Source: Ruminococcus sp.
Lineage (GTDB): Bacteria; Bacillota; Clostridia; Oscillospirales; Ruminococcaceae
DNA length: 40,298 bases
Direction: 5' to 3'
Assembly: GCA_017934425.1 (NCBI GenBank)
Contig: JAGBJO010000027.1
Span: 1-40,298, forward strand
A program made the translations under genes and the position numbers. Position 1 is the first letter of the stretch. Every line of letters begins with the position of its first letter. The notes below the pieces were generated by a model that had not been told where the DNA came from, searched no databases, and worked only from the letters and a program-made list of their open reading frames with translations. Positions 14,751 to 23,467 of this stretch are shown piece by piece.

Positions 14751-17591
14751 TTAGTCTGTGCCGTCGAACATATAGATGAACTTTACTGTGCCGTCCATAT
14801 CGTCGGACTTTCCGGAGAATGAGGTGTACTGCTGAGATGCCTCACGGACTGCCTTGAAGCGGTCGATGATGTCCGGAAGCTGCTCATCAAGTGCGCCGGT
14901 GATCTTGCTTATGCCCTCGTCATTGAACTTTATCATGCCCTCGTTCAGTTCCTTTGCGCCGTTTTTAAGCTGGGAAACTCCGTCTACCAGTGCCGCTGTT
15001 CCGTCGTTCAGGGTACTTACTCCGCCGTAGAGTTCCGATGCGCCGCCGCTGAGTGAGGAAGCACCTGCGCTGAGTTCAGATGCGCCGGAAGCTACCTTCT
15101 TCATGTTGCTGCTTATCTCGCCTGCACCGGCGTAAAGCTTATTGCCGCCTGCAAGAAGCTGTGCAAGTCCGCCGTCCAGTTCCGCTGAACCTGCGCCCAG
15201 ATCGGAAAGTCCCTCGGACAGTGAAAGTGAACCAGTGTAAAGCTGTGCTGTACCGGCTTTCAGGTCAGTTGCGCCTGCGGTGAGCCGAGAAAGTCCCATA
15301 TTAAGGGAATAGTTACCCTCGGAAAGCTGACGGATACCGTCTGCAAGGGAATCAAGTCCGCCGATAAGTGTACCGCTGCCCTGAGAAAATGCAGTGATAC
15401 CGCCGTTTAAGTCGCTTGCGCCCTTTGAGAGTGCCTCTGCGCCCTGGGCAAGGAGTACTGACGAACCGGAAAGCTGCTGCGCACCGGCTGAAAGTGCCTG
15501 ACCGCCGTTGTCGAGGGTATCCATTCCCTCGGAAAGCTGTGCAGAACCGGTCTGCGCATTTTCAAGCCCTGCACTAAGCTGACCAAGACCTGCGGAAACG
15601 GCTGAGATTCCGTCGGAGAATTCTGCCATTTTGCCGCCAAGCTGCGCTGCGCCATCAGTAAGCTGAGATACGCCGCCGCTTATCTGCTGTGCGCCATCGG
15701 CAAGTGCAGAAGCGCCGTCGCTAAGCTGTCCGCCCTCCTGCATCTGTGCAGCTATTTGCTGCTGACCGTCGATAGTCTGCTGAAGTATACCGATAGCCTG
15801 CGCCAGTTCCTCGGAGGGTGACTGCTGATAGAGTGCGGTCAGTGCAGAGAGTGCCTGCTGATTGTAAGCTATGGTGGTACTCAGGCTTTCCCCGGCAGTA
15901 TCTATACCCTGCGAAAGCTGCTGTGCGCCCTCGGTAAGCTGGTCAGTTCCGGCAGTAAGAGCGTCCTTGCCCTGTGCAAGAGCCGCAGCGCCTTCGGAAA
16001 GCTGCTGTGCGCCGACACTGAGAGCATCAGCGCCCTGGGCTATTGTGTCAGCGCCGGTCTTAGCGTCGGAGATTCCCTTTGCAAGAGCGTCAGCGCCGGA
16101 GTGTGCGGAGGTTATGCCCTGTGAAAGCTGCTGTGCGGAGTCGCTGAGGGTCTTAGCGCCTTCGGAGAATTTAGCCATATTTCCGGAAAGTTCGCCTGCT
16201 CCTGATTCAAGCTTAGCGCTGCCGTCAGATATCTGTGCAACGCCGTCAGTAAGAGCGCCTGCGCCGTCTTTAAGCTGCTGTGCGCCGTCAGTTACCTGAG
16301 TGAATCCGGCGGTAAGCTGGTCAGAACCGTCCTTTGCTTCGCCCAGACCGTCAGCAAGCTGAGAAGCGCCCTCGTCAGCGGACTTCATGCCCTCGGCTAA
16401 TGCGTCAGCGCCCTCCTTTGCGGCAGAAGCGCCATCGGCAAGTTTACCAGAGCCGTCCTTAGCAGAAGCGATGCCGTCTGACAGTTCCTTTGCGCCGGAG
16501 GTGAGGGTATCTGCGCCCTCGGAAAGTTTACCAGAACCGGAGGAAAGTTCGTCTGCGCCTGATTTAAGCTGGAGTGAACCGTCTTTGAGCTGTGCTGAAC
16601 CGTCGAGAAGTTTATTAACTCCGTCGGTAAGTTCGCCCGACTTATCGGAAAGCTGAGAGATACCGTCGTAGAGTTCGGCAGTACCGTCGCAAAGCTGCTC
16701 AGCGCCGTCGGAGAGTTCCTTTATCTTGTCACTGAGGTCGCCCAGGTCAATATCTTCATCTAAGTCCATATCGGAGAATATCTCGTTAGATACTACAGTT
16801 ACGGAGGAATTCATCTCGAAGCCGGTAACGTCAGCGGATATCTCGAAGTAGTCCGGGATATTCACGTCCAGACCGTCAATTTCGTCCAGACCCAGGTCAT
16901 CGCCCAGACTTGGGAATCCCATACCAACAGCGATAAGGCGTTCGCCGTCGGAGATTATCTTGCCGTTGGTGACTTCAGCGTTCAGGAACTTGGAAGTATC
17001 CAGAACAGCGGCGCTTGCAGCCATGAACGGAACGTGCATTTCCTGCTTCTTGCCGTCAACAGTTACCTGAGTGGTCTGGTTATTCTTGTAGTCCCAGCGG
17101 ATAGTGACATGACCGCTTTTGCCCTTGAGGGAATCAAGGGAAATGGGATTGCCGTTAAGGAAGTAGGAGATAGTAACATCAACGGGGAGCGCCTTGTCGG
17201 AAGTACCCTTGTAGTAGATATCATTGCCTTCAGCCTTCCAGCTTAATGAATCGCCGGACTGATCGAAAACCTCGTCGCCCTTGACGTTTACGATATCCGC
17301 AAGGTCGGATATATCGGATATATTTGAAAGTGCCTGGGGATTTTTCAGCCAGTCGCTTACAATAACGTTCTTAACAGCGCTGTCGCCGCCGCAGAGGACG
17401 TAAACTGTCTCGTCCTTTGAAAGCAGAGCATCAGTGGCTTCTCTTTCGGTATCAGTTCCGGCGGAATTTTCCGGGGATTCCTTTTCATTTGTCTGAGCCT
17501 TTGAGTTCTTTGCGATTGCGATAGAACCTGTAGCGCCTGCGGAAACTGCAATAGCAAGTGCAGCAGCAATAACTCTTTTATAAGTTTTCAT
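14751..17591 (-). CDS. Secreted x-x-x-Leu-x-x-Gly heptad-repeat protein, partner of the MMPL pump
   Basis: A 946-residue protein with a signal peptide or N-terminal anchor (about 1-25) and an extracytoplasmic N-terminal domain (about 40-285). It then has an unbroken run of 7-residue repeats of the form xxxLxxG. Counting by hand, arm 1 (297-562) is exactly 38 heptads, a 57-residue non-heptad tip follows (563-619), and arm 2 (620-885) is again 38 heptads, with 61 residues at the C-terminus. I see no proline in either arm; Pro592 sits at the middle of the tip. This predicts a long antiparallel helical hairpin. The heptad type resembles that in YhgE/Pip proteins, but there is no C-terminal membrane domain. 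The gene follows the pump gene by 85 bases. The start is set by GAAAGGAG upstream of the ATG. Confidence 0.85.
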   Translation of the reverse strand: MKTYKRVIAAALAIAVSAGATGSIAIAKNSKAQTNEKESPENSAGTDTEREATDALLSKDETVYVLCGGDSAVKNVIVSDWLKNPQALSNISDISDLADIVNVKGDEVFDQSGDSLSWKAEGNDIYYKGTSDKALPVDVTISYFLNGNPISLDSLKGKSGHVTIRWDYKNNQTTQVTVDGKKQEMHVPFMAASAAVLDTSKFLNAEVTNGKIISDGERLIAVGMGFPSLGDDLGLDEIDGLDVNIPDYFEISADVTGFEMNSSVTVVSNEIFSDMDLDEDIDLGDLSDKIKELSDGAEQLCDGTAELYDGISQLSDKSGELTDGVNKLLDGSAQLKDGSLQLKSGADELSSGSGKLSEGADTLTSGAKELSDGIASAKDGSGKLADGASAAKEGADALAEGMKSADEGASQLADGLGEAKDGSDQLTAGFTQVTDGAQQLKDGAGALTDGVAQISDGSAKLESGAGELSGNMAKFSEGAKTLSDSAQQLSQGITSAHSGADALAKGISDAKTGADTIAQGADALSVGAQQLSEGAAALAQGKDALTAGTDQLTEGAQQLSQGIDTAGESLSTTIAYNQQALSALTALYQQSPSEELAQAIGILQQTIDGQQQIAAQMQEGGQLSDGASALADGAQQISGGVSQLTDGAAQLGGKMAEFSDGISAVSAGLGQLSAGLENAQTGSAQLSEGMDTLDNGGQALSAGAQQLSGSSVLLAQGAEALSKGASDLNGGITAFSQGSGTLIGGLDSLADGIRQLSEGNYSLNMGLSRLTAGATDLKAGTAQLYTGSLSLSEGLSDLGAGSAELDGGLAQLLAGGNKLYAGAGEISSNMKKVASGASELSAGASSLSGGASELYGGVSTLNDGTAALVDGVSQLKNGAKELNEGMIKFNDEGISKITGALDEQLPDIIDRFKAVREASQQYTSFSGKSDDMDGTVKFIYMFDGTD

Positions 17592-17630
17592 AATATTTAC
17601 TCCTTTCAGTGAACTTCGCATTTTTGTTTT

Positions 17631-17654
17631 CCCCTCCGCCGAACTGCGGAGGGG
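17631..17654 (-). promoter_or_regulatory. Intercistronic hairpin between pump and heptad-repeat genes
   Basis: A perfect 9-bp stem (CCCCTCCGC with GCGGAGGGG) with a 6-base loop lies between the two minus-strand genes. On the minus strand it is followed by AAAACAAAAA, not a U-run, so it is more likely an RNA-stability or partial read-through element than a terminator. Confidence 0.55.
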
Positions 17655-17676
17655 TTATGGAGAATTATATTGAATA

Positions 17677-19785
17677 TCAGTGAACAGGACTGAGTTCCTG
17701 TTCATTGGAAACAGGTGTGCCAGTCGAGGGCTTGAAGCCGGAACTGGTCTTGCAGATAAGCTTGTCAAAAAGCATGAACATGGAAGGCAGCACTCCGATG
17801 ACTACCACCATTGATATCAGCGCACCTCTTGAAAGGAGTACGCACAGTGATGAGATAAGTCCGATATCTGAGTAGAACGCAACGCCTACTGTTGCCGCAA
17901 AGAAGCCTAAAGCGGAGGTTATTACGGACTTGATCGAAGTACTGAGGGATATGGTGATTGCCTCAGTTCTGGATTTTCCGCTGCTGCGCTCAGTGCGGTA
18001 GCGGGTGGTCATGAGTATCGCATAGTCAACGGTTGCGCCAAGCTGGATAGTACCGATAACTACCGATGCGATGAAAGGCAGTTCAGTGCCGGTATAGTAG
18101 GCGATTCCCAGATTTATCATGATAGCAAGCTCGATAACTGAGACAAGTATTACCGGCAGAGAAACGGACTTGAAAGTAATGGCTATGATAAGGAAGATAA
18201 CAGCGATAGAAAGTATGCTTACTACCTTGAAGTCATTGTCGGTTATTTCGATAAGGTCTTTTGTGGCAGGTGCTTCACCGATAAGCATTGCCTTGCTGTC
18301 GTACTTCTTTATGATGTCTTTGAGGGCAGATACCTGTTCATTTACTTCGTCGGAAGCTACTTCGTACTCCGAGCCGATAAGGATAAGCTGCCACTTATCG
18401 CCTTTGAGTACTCCCTTGATATCGTCGGGGAGGACTTCCTCAGGGATAGCTGAGCCTACCAGTGAATCCATACCCATTGCGAACTGTACGCCGTCTACAT
18501 CTTCGATCTCGTTCATCATCTTCTTAGCGCTCTTGGAGGGAAGTTTTGCGTCAGCTAAGAGGATATGGGTGCTTGGCATATTGAAATCCTCCTGAAGCTT
18601 TGTGTTAGCGATAACGCTTTCCAGTTCAGCCGGGAGAGTGCTGTCAAGCTTGTAGTAGACGTTATAGTGGTTGTAGCCGTAGAACGCCGGGATAAGTACC
18701 ACAACGGCGGCTGTTATGAATATCCACGACTTCTTCACGATGAACTCTGATATTCCGCTAAGGTCGGGCATCAGGTCACGGTGAGAGGTCATTGTTATGG
18801 GCTTCTCGAAAATGAGTATCATTGCCGGAAGTACTGTTACGCAGGAAATAACGCCGCATACAACGCCCTTTGCCATAACGATTCCCAGGTCAAGACCGAG
18901 TGTGAAACTCATAAAGCACATTGCCAGGAATCCGGCAACGGTAGTGAATGAACTGCTGACAACGGAAGTAATGGTAGCGGCGATTGCGTGCGCCATAGCT
19001 TCCTGCTTGTTGTCGTAGGTGAGGAGCTGTTCCTTGTAGCTGTGCCAGAGGAAAATGGAGTAGTCCATAGTAACGCCAAGCTGGAGTACAAGTGCAAGCG
19101 CCTGAGTGAGGAAGGATATCTCGCCCATGAAGAAGTTAGAGCCTAAGTTCCAGGCGATAGCAAGACCGATGCTCGCCATGAAGAAAACCGGTATAAGGAA
19201 CGAATCCATAGCCAGCACAAGCACGATGCTTGTGAGGATAACCGCTATAACGGCGTAGATAATGGACTCGCTGTCGGAAAGGTGCTTCATATCGTCGGTG
19301 ATAGCACTCATTCCGCTGATGAACACCTGCTCGCCGGTTATCTCACGCATACGGTCAACGGCTGCGAGAGTGCCGTCGGCGGAAGTGGTGTCGTCGAAGA
19401 ATACCGCCATCATGGTAGTGTCGCCCTTGTTGAAAAAGTCGAACACCTTCTGGGGGAGTATCTCTTTCGGGATAGTAAGGTCAGTGAGTGACTGGTAGCA
19501 TACCACGTCGGAAACGTGATCCACAGCTTTGAGTTTATCAGCCGTAGCCGCCACGTCCTTGTCGCTCATGCCCTCCACCAGAACCAGTGAAAAGCCTCCC
19601 TGACCAAATTCATCTTTCAGGATATCCTGACCTACCATAGTATCAATATCCTTTGGCAGATAGGAGAGAATGTCGTAGTTGACCCGTGTGTGCAGGTAGC
19701 CGATAGCTGACGGGATAAGCAGCAGCAGACCGATCAGCAGTATCAGTACCCGGTGTTTAGCAATAAATTTTCCGAATTTAAGCAT
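17677..19785 (-). CDS. MMPL/RND-family membrane transporter
   Basis: A 702-residue polytopic membrane protein built of two similar halves. Each half has an N-terminal transmembrane helix (HRVLILLIGLLLL; KSWIFITAAVVVLI), an extracytoplasmic domain and a five-helix bundle. The MMPL signature appears twice, as TMDYSIFLWHSY and TVDYAILMTTRYR, whose Asp residues are the likely proton-relay sites. MMPL proteins export lipids or hydrophobic compounds using the proton gradient. It is the first gene after the regulated promoter, with the heptad-repeat partner downstream and tetR divergent. GAAAGGACG precedes the ATG. The substrate cannot be read from the sequence. Confidence 0.92.
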   Translation of the reverse strand: MLKFGKFIAKHRVLILLIGLLLLIPSAIGYLHTRVNYDILSYLPKDIDTMVGQDILKDEFGQGGFSLVLVEGMSDKDVAATADKLKAVDHVSDVVCYQSLTDLTIPKEILPQKVFDFFNKGDTTMMAVFFDDTTSADGTLAAVDRMREITGEQVFISGMSAITDDMKHLSDSESIIYAVIAVILTSIVLVLAMDSFLIPVFFMASIGLAIAWNLGSNFFMGEISFLTQALALVLQLGVTMDYSIFLWHSYKEQLLTYDNKQEAMAHAIAATITSVVSSSFTTVAGFLAMCFMSFTLGLDLGIVMAKGVVCGVISCVTVLPAMILIFEKPITMTSHRDLMPDLSGISEFIVKKSWIFITAAVVVLIPAFYGYNHYNVYYKLDSTLPAELESVIANTKLQEDFNMPSTHILLADAKLPSKSAKKMMNEIEDVDGVQFAMGMDSLVGSAIPEEVLPDDIKGVLKGDKWQLILIGSEYEVASDEVNEQVSALKDIIKKYDSKAMLIGEAPATKDLIEITDNDFKVVSILSIAVIFLIIAITFKSVSLPVILVSVIELAIMINLGIAYYTGTELPFIASVVIGTIQLGATVDYAILMTTRYRTERSSGKSRTEAITISLSTSIKSVITSALGFFAATVGVAFYSDIGLISSLCVLLSRGALISMVVVIGVLPSMFMLFDKLICKTSSGFKPSTGTPVSNEQELSPVH

Positions 19786-19828
19786 ATCGTATCGTCCTTT
19801 CTCCGAAGTGATTTTCTTTGATAGTTAC

Positions 19829-19857
19829 AGTATATTCCAAAAATGACCGATAGTCAA
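19829..19857 (-). promoter_or_regulatory. Promoter of the MMPL operon
   Basis: On the minus strand TTGACT (19852-19857), a 17-base spacer, and TATACT (19829-19834). The -35 box overlaps the first 13-bp palindrome, so binding there would block RNA polymerase. Confidence 0.8.
19844..19856. promoter_or_regulatory. Candidate TetR operator O1
   Basis: TGACCGATAGTCA is a 13-base palindrome of the form TGACY-N3-RGTCA, overlapping the -35 box of the MMPL promoter. Confidence 0.75.
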
Positions 19858-19876
19858 TATCTTTTTGCAAGAAAAA

Positions 19877-19889
19877 TGACTTTTGGTCA
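19877..19889. promoter_or_regulatory. Candidate TetR operator O2
   Basis: TGACTTTTGGTCA has the same TGACY-N3-RGTCA form. Its centre is 33 bases from O1, close to three helical turns. Confidence 0.7.
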
Positions 19890-19929
19890 TATTTTTGTAA
19901 GACTGCACAAATTACAGAAAAAATAATAG

Positions 19930-19942
19930 TGACCAGTAGTCA
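19930..19942. promoter_or_regulatory. Candidate TetR operator O3
   Basis: TGACCAGTAGTCA has the same form. Its centre is 53 bases from O2 (about five turns), and it lies 10 bases upstream of the tetR -35 box. Confidence 0.7.
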
Positions 19943-19952
19943 TTTTGCAAGC

Positions 19953-19981
19953 TTGACAGGGAGGGAATTATGCAGTATAAT
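19953..19981 (+). promoter_or_regulatory. Consensus promoter of tetR
   Basis: TTGACA (19953-19958), a 17-base spacer, and TATAAT (19976-19981), a perfect sigma-A consensus. Confidence 0.85.
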
Positions 19982-20059
19982 AGTATAAAGATGCCGGAAA
20001 GTTAACCGGAGTTTACTAAGTATAAATGATGCTGAAAGAAAAGGAATGAGGTGAATCTT

Positions 20060-20668
20060 ATGGGAAAGATCGACACCAACAAACAGCAGAAGGAATCATC
20101 TCTGCTTAAAACAGCTTTTGAATTTTTTACTACCAAAGGCTTCAGCAAGACCTCTATTTCCGATATTGTAAGCAAGGCTGGCGTTGCAAAGGGTACTTTC
20201 TACCTTTACTTCAAGGATAAGTATGATATCCGCAACAGACTGGTAGCGCACAAGTCCAGCCAGCTTCTCACCAACGCTGTCAAGGCGCTTTCACCGGGGC
20301 TTGGGACAATGGCGTTTGAGGACAAGATAATCAGCATACTGGACAATATCCTGGGGCAGCTGAATGAGAACCAGTCGCTCCTTACATTTATTTCCAAGAA
20401 CCTTAGCTGGGGGCTTTTCAAGAATACCTACAGCGCTCCCATTGCTGAGGACGACGTGGATTTCAGAGAGATATACCGCACTATGCTGGAGGACGCACCC
20501 TGCAAGTTCCGTGATCCGGAGATAATGCTTTTTATGATAATCGAGCTTACCTCCTCCACCTGTTACCAGGCTATACTCAATAAAGAGCCTTGTGATATCG
20601 AAAGCCTTAAACCATACCTTTTCCAGACGGTAAGGCTTATCATCGAAAACCACAAGCTGAGCGAATGA
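20060..20668 (+). CDS. TetR/AcrR-family transcriptional regulator
   Basis: A 202-residue DNA-binding regulator. The N-terminal helix-turn-helix (about residues 15-60) carries the TetR hallmarks FTTKGFSKTSISDI and AGVAKGTFYLYFKDK; the C-terminal part is a variable ligand-binding domain. It is divergent from the MMPL operon, and the shared intergenic region holds three copies of one palindrome, so it probably represses the pump and itself. The ATG at 20060 is preferred over the GTG at 20051 because GAGGTGA sits at ribosome-binding distance. The inducer is unknown but is plausibly a pump substrate. Confidence 0.9.
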   Translation: MGKIDTNKQQKESSLLKTAFEFFTTKGFSKTSISDIVSKAGVAKGTFYLYFKDKYDIRNRLVAHKSSQLLTNAVKALSPGLGTMAFEDKIISILDNILGQLNENQSLLTFISKNLSWGLFKNTYSAPIAEDDVDFREIYRTMLEDAPCKFRDPEIMLFMIIELTSSTCYQAILNKEPCDIESLKPYLFQTVRLIIENHKLSE

Positions 20669-20675
20669 CTTGCCG

Positions 20676-20706
20676 AAGCACTCTGTATCATGCAGAGTGC
20701 TTTTTA
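20676..20706 (+). terminator. Intrinsic terminator after tetR
   Basis: A 10-bp stem (AAGCACTCTG with CAGAGTGCTT), a 7-base loop and a TTTTT run. Confidence 0.9.
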
Positions 20707-20718
20707 TTTATATAGTCC

Positions 20719-20854
20719 ACTTCAGATGCATTTTCTCCACCGCTGAGATTTCTGCAATACTGCCACTTTTCTGCGGTATATATGCATCTTTTAAGCTTGC
20801 GGGTTAATTATGGAATATCACTAAAACAGTGACTTTTGCGTTGTAGAAAGTCAC
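20719..20854. promoter_or_regulatory. Nested inverted repeats upstream of the cellulase promoter
   Basis: Three palindromic elements are visible: AGATGCAT near 20719 with ATGCATCT near 20783; TCACT-aaaac-AGTGA at 20818-20832; and GTGACTTT (20829-20836) with AAAGTCAC (20847-20854). The last two overlap and lie 40-75 bases upstream of the -35 box, a plausible place for a regulator of the cellulase gene. Confidence 0.45.
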
Positions 20855-20894
20855 CAAATAAATTCGCCATCGGTGGTAAATTTTCTTTTATCCG

Positions 20895-20923
20895 TTGACA
20901 ATCCTGCGGTTTTATGCTAAAGT
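20895..20923 (+). promoter_or_regulatory. Promoter of the GH5 cellulase gene
   Basis: TTGACA (20895-20900), a 17-base spacer, and TAAAGT (20918-20923) with a TGC extension. Confidence 0.75.
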
Positions 20924-20957
20924 TAAGGTAACATTAATGTAAAGGAGTTTGATATCT

Positions 20958-23372
20958 ATGAAGATACTCAAAAAGGCACTGGCTGCTGCTACTTCCTCAG
21001 TTATGGCAGCTTCTATGTGCATCATCGACATCGGCAGCTTAGGCACTGCCAATGCCGCAGACATGACCGCCGTTGAGCTTGTTGAGGATATGGGTCAGGG
21101 TTGGAATTTAGGCAACACCTTCGACTGCACCAATACCTGGACAAACCCACTCACCCCTACAGCTATTGAGACTGCATGGGGCAACCCCGAAACCACAGAA
21201 GCCATGATAAAGGAGATCAAGAAAAGCGGTTTCAATACCGTCCGTATCCCTATCACATGGTATCAGATGATGTCCTCTGACGGCTCATCTATCAATGAGG
21301 ATTACGTTGCACGTATCAAGAAAGTAGTGGGCTATGTGCTGGATAACGGTATGTACGCTATCATCAACACCCACCACGATGAGGACTGGATAAAGTCTGA
21401 GAGCAATACCACTAAGTTCACAAACCTCTGGAAGGCTATTGCTGCTAATTTTGCAAGCTATGACGAGCATCTGGTATTCGAGGGTACTAACGAGGTTTCC
21501 TTCTCTACCTCCGCTCAGCAGCAGACCTTCAACCAGGCTTTCGTTGATACCGTCCGTGCTACAGGCGGCAATAACGCTAAGCGTCTGCTTCTGGTGTGCG
21601 CTCCCAGCAATAACACCTCCAAGCTGCTTAATGACTTTACTGCTCCTACCGATTCAGCTAAGATGATCGCTGTTTCATGCCATTACTACGAGCCACCGCA
21701 GTTCTGCGTTGCCAAGACCACTTCTACCTGGGGTCACCAGGAGACATGGGGCAGCAATGCTGACAAGACTACCCTCCAGAATGACTTCGACAAGCTGGAG
21801 AATAAGTTCATCAAGAATGGTATCCCCGTTATCATCGGTGAGTACGGCGTTGATACAAGTACCGAGGGCGGCAAGGACAAGGAGTCTATGTACGCATTCC
21901 TGAAGGAAGTTGCTACCTACGCTCTTGGCAAGGAAGGTATGTGCCCTGTAGTATGGGATATGTCAGTATACAATAACGGCGCAGGCGATATGGCTTACTT
22001 CAACAGATCTGCACTTTCCTGGTATGACAGCAAGATCGGTGAGATCTTCGCATCTGCTGCAAATTCCGGCGGCGGTTCTGATACTACAAAGTCTGACAGA
22101 ATAAATATCAATGCCGCTGATATTGCTGCTACTGACAAGAACGGCAAGACCTACTGGCAGATCGACCTGAAACCCTACAAGGAGTATGGCGTAAATCCTG
22201 AGTCTGCTGTTGTTAACTTCACTATCACACAGACCGACGGCACAAACACGGAAATGAGCGGCGATATCGCTGCAAGCTTCAATGTTAAGACTGATGCTGG
22301 CACTCTGGCTTATTCAAATATTGATACTGTTGTAGGCATCAACGATTCTACAGCCGTTATCGACTTAAAGCCTGATACATTCAATATCGCATGGGACGAT
22401 GACGGCGCTGTTACTGAGACTGCTGCCGGCGTTATCGACATGGATTACCTGAAACTTGAAAACTGGTGGACATGGTGCAAGTCCGGCGAGGCTTCTATCA
22501 CTATCGACTCTGTTACTCTTATTTTCGACGGCAATATCCCCGTTGAGGGCGATCAGGTAACTACCACAACTGAGACAGTTACCACAACAACTACTTCCAC
22601 AACTACAGCTACCGAGACTACCACAACAACAGCTACTACAACTTCTGATCCTGACGTTACTACTGAGTCCTACACAGGCGTTTACGCTAACGCTTATCTG
22701 GCTGGTTCTGTAGGCTCAAACTCTGTATGGAGTGCTACTGAGGCTGCTGATACCGAGAATATGGCAGAGGTTGACGGCAATGGTACTTTCGAGGTACAGT
22801 GGAATCTGGCTGAAGGCTCTGAGACTATCGACTTCCTCATGCTGGAGATCGAGAGCATTGATGAGTTCGACAGCTACTTCACTACTGACACATTCCCCAA
22901 CCTGACACTTACTATCGACCACTTCTACATTGACGGCGTTGAGCAGACTCTCGCTGACGAGCCTGACGCTGTTAACCTGAGATACTTCGAGAATACAGGA
23001 AAGACCAGAGCTTATTTCAGAGCAAACTGGGGCGCTAACGGCGGTGTTGACTTCGGTATCTCCGGCGACACTACTGTTGAGAAGACTATCAAGGTAGTAT
23101 TCACGATTGGTGGTACTTACAAGGAAGGCACAAGCAACGTTTCTTCCGGAGACAAGATCTGGGGCGACGCTGACGGAAACGAAGAACTGACTATCTCCGA
23201 TATCGTTATGGTTCTTCAGTACTCCGCTAACAAGGCTAAGTACAGCCTTTCCGACAAGGCACTTGCAAACTGCGATGTAAACGCTGATAATGTTGTTGAT
23301 GCTAAGGACGCTTTCATCATGCAGCAGATCGACGCAGGCGTTGTAACAGTAGCAGAGCTTCCCCTGAAGTAA
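20958..23372 (+). CDS. Cellulosomal GH5 endoglucanase with two accessory modules and dockerin
   Basis: An 804-residue secreted enzyme. Modules in order: signal peptide (1 to about 34, ending TANAAD); GH5 catalytic domain (about 36-370); a beta-rich module (about 380-530); a Thr-rich linker (about 534-571); a second beta-rich module (about 572-725); and a C-terminal type I dockerin (about 732-804, Ca loops starting DADGNEELTISD and DVNADNVVDAKD). The GH5 acid/base is Glu179 in EGTNEV and the nucleophile is Glu295 in IGEYG; NTHHDEDW carries conserved active-site His residues. GH5 enzymes of this kind cut beta-1,4-glucan or related hemicelluloses; subfamily 4 is plausible. I cannot assign the two extra modules to a named CBM family. 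AAAGGAG precedes the ATG. Confidence 0.93.
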   Translation: MKILKKALAAATSSVMAASMCIIDIGSLGTANAADMTAVELVEDMGQGWNLGNTFDCTNTWTNPLTPTAIETAWGNPETTEAMIKEIKKSGFNTVRIPITWYQMMSSDGSSINEDYVARIKKVVGYVLDNGMYAIINTHHDEDWIKSESNTTKFTNLWKAIAANFASYDEHLVFEGTNEVSFSTSAQQQTFNQAFVDTVRATGGNNAKRLLLVCAPSNNTSKLLNDFTAPTDSAKMIAVSCHYYEPPQFCVAKTTSTWGHQETWGSNADKTTLQNDFDKLENKFIKNGIPVIIGEYGVDTSTEGGKDKESMYAFLKEVATYALGKEGMCPVVWDMSVYNNGAGDMAYFNRSALSWYDSKIGEIFASAANSGGGSDTTKSDRININAADIAATDKNGKTYWQIDLKPYKEYGVNPESAVVNFTITQTDGTNTEMSGDIAASFNVKTDAGTLAYSNIDTVVGINDSTAVIDLKPDTFNIAWDDDGAVTETAAGVIDMDYLKLENWWTWCKSGEASITIDSVTLIFDGNIPVEGDQVTTTTETVTTTTTSTTTATETTTTTATTTSDPDVTTESYTGVYANAYLAGSVGSNSVWSATEAADTENMAEVDGNGTFEVQWNLAEGSETIDFLMLEIESIDEFDSYFTTDTFPNLTLTIDHFYIDGVEQTLADEPDAVNLRYFENTGKTRAYFRANWGANGGVDFGISGDTTVEKTIKVVFTIGGTYKEGTSNVSSGDKIWGDADGNEELTISDIVMVLQYSANKAKYSLSDKALANCDVNADNVVDAKDAFIMQQIDAGVVTVAELPLK

Positions 23373-23386
23373 TTTACACGTTATCC

Positions 23387-23421
23387 AAGACCTGTCCGGG
23401 CTTTTCCGGGCAGGTCTTTTG
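23387..23421 (+). terminator. Intrinsic terminator after the cellulase
   Basis: A 13-bp stem (AAGACCTGTCCGG with CCGGGCAGGTCTT, one G-U pair), a 6-base loop and a TTTT run. Confidence 0.88.
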
Positions 23422-23467
23422 TCATTTCGGGGCATAGTGCAGCATAGTATTACCAGGAGGCGATACT

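Noticed and set aside
14900-16750. Short-period DNA repeats resembling a CRISPR or VNTR array
   Set aside because: The 21-base periodicity is the coding of xxxLxxG heptads in the minus-strand gene; there are no conserved repeat and variable spacer units.
22716-23435. 239-aa open frame on the minus strand inside the cellulase gene
   Set aside because: Antisense to the dockerin and second module of the GH5 protein, with no recognisable domain.
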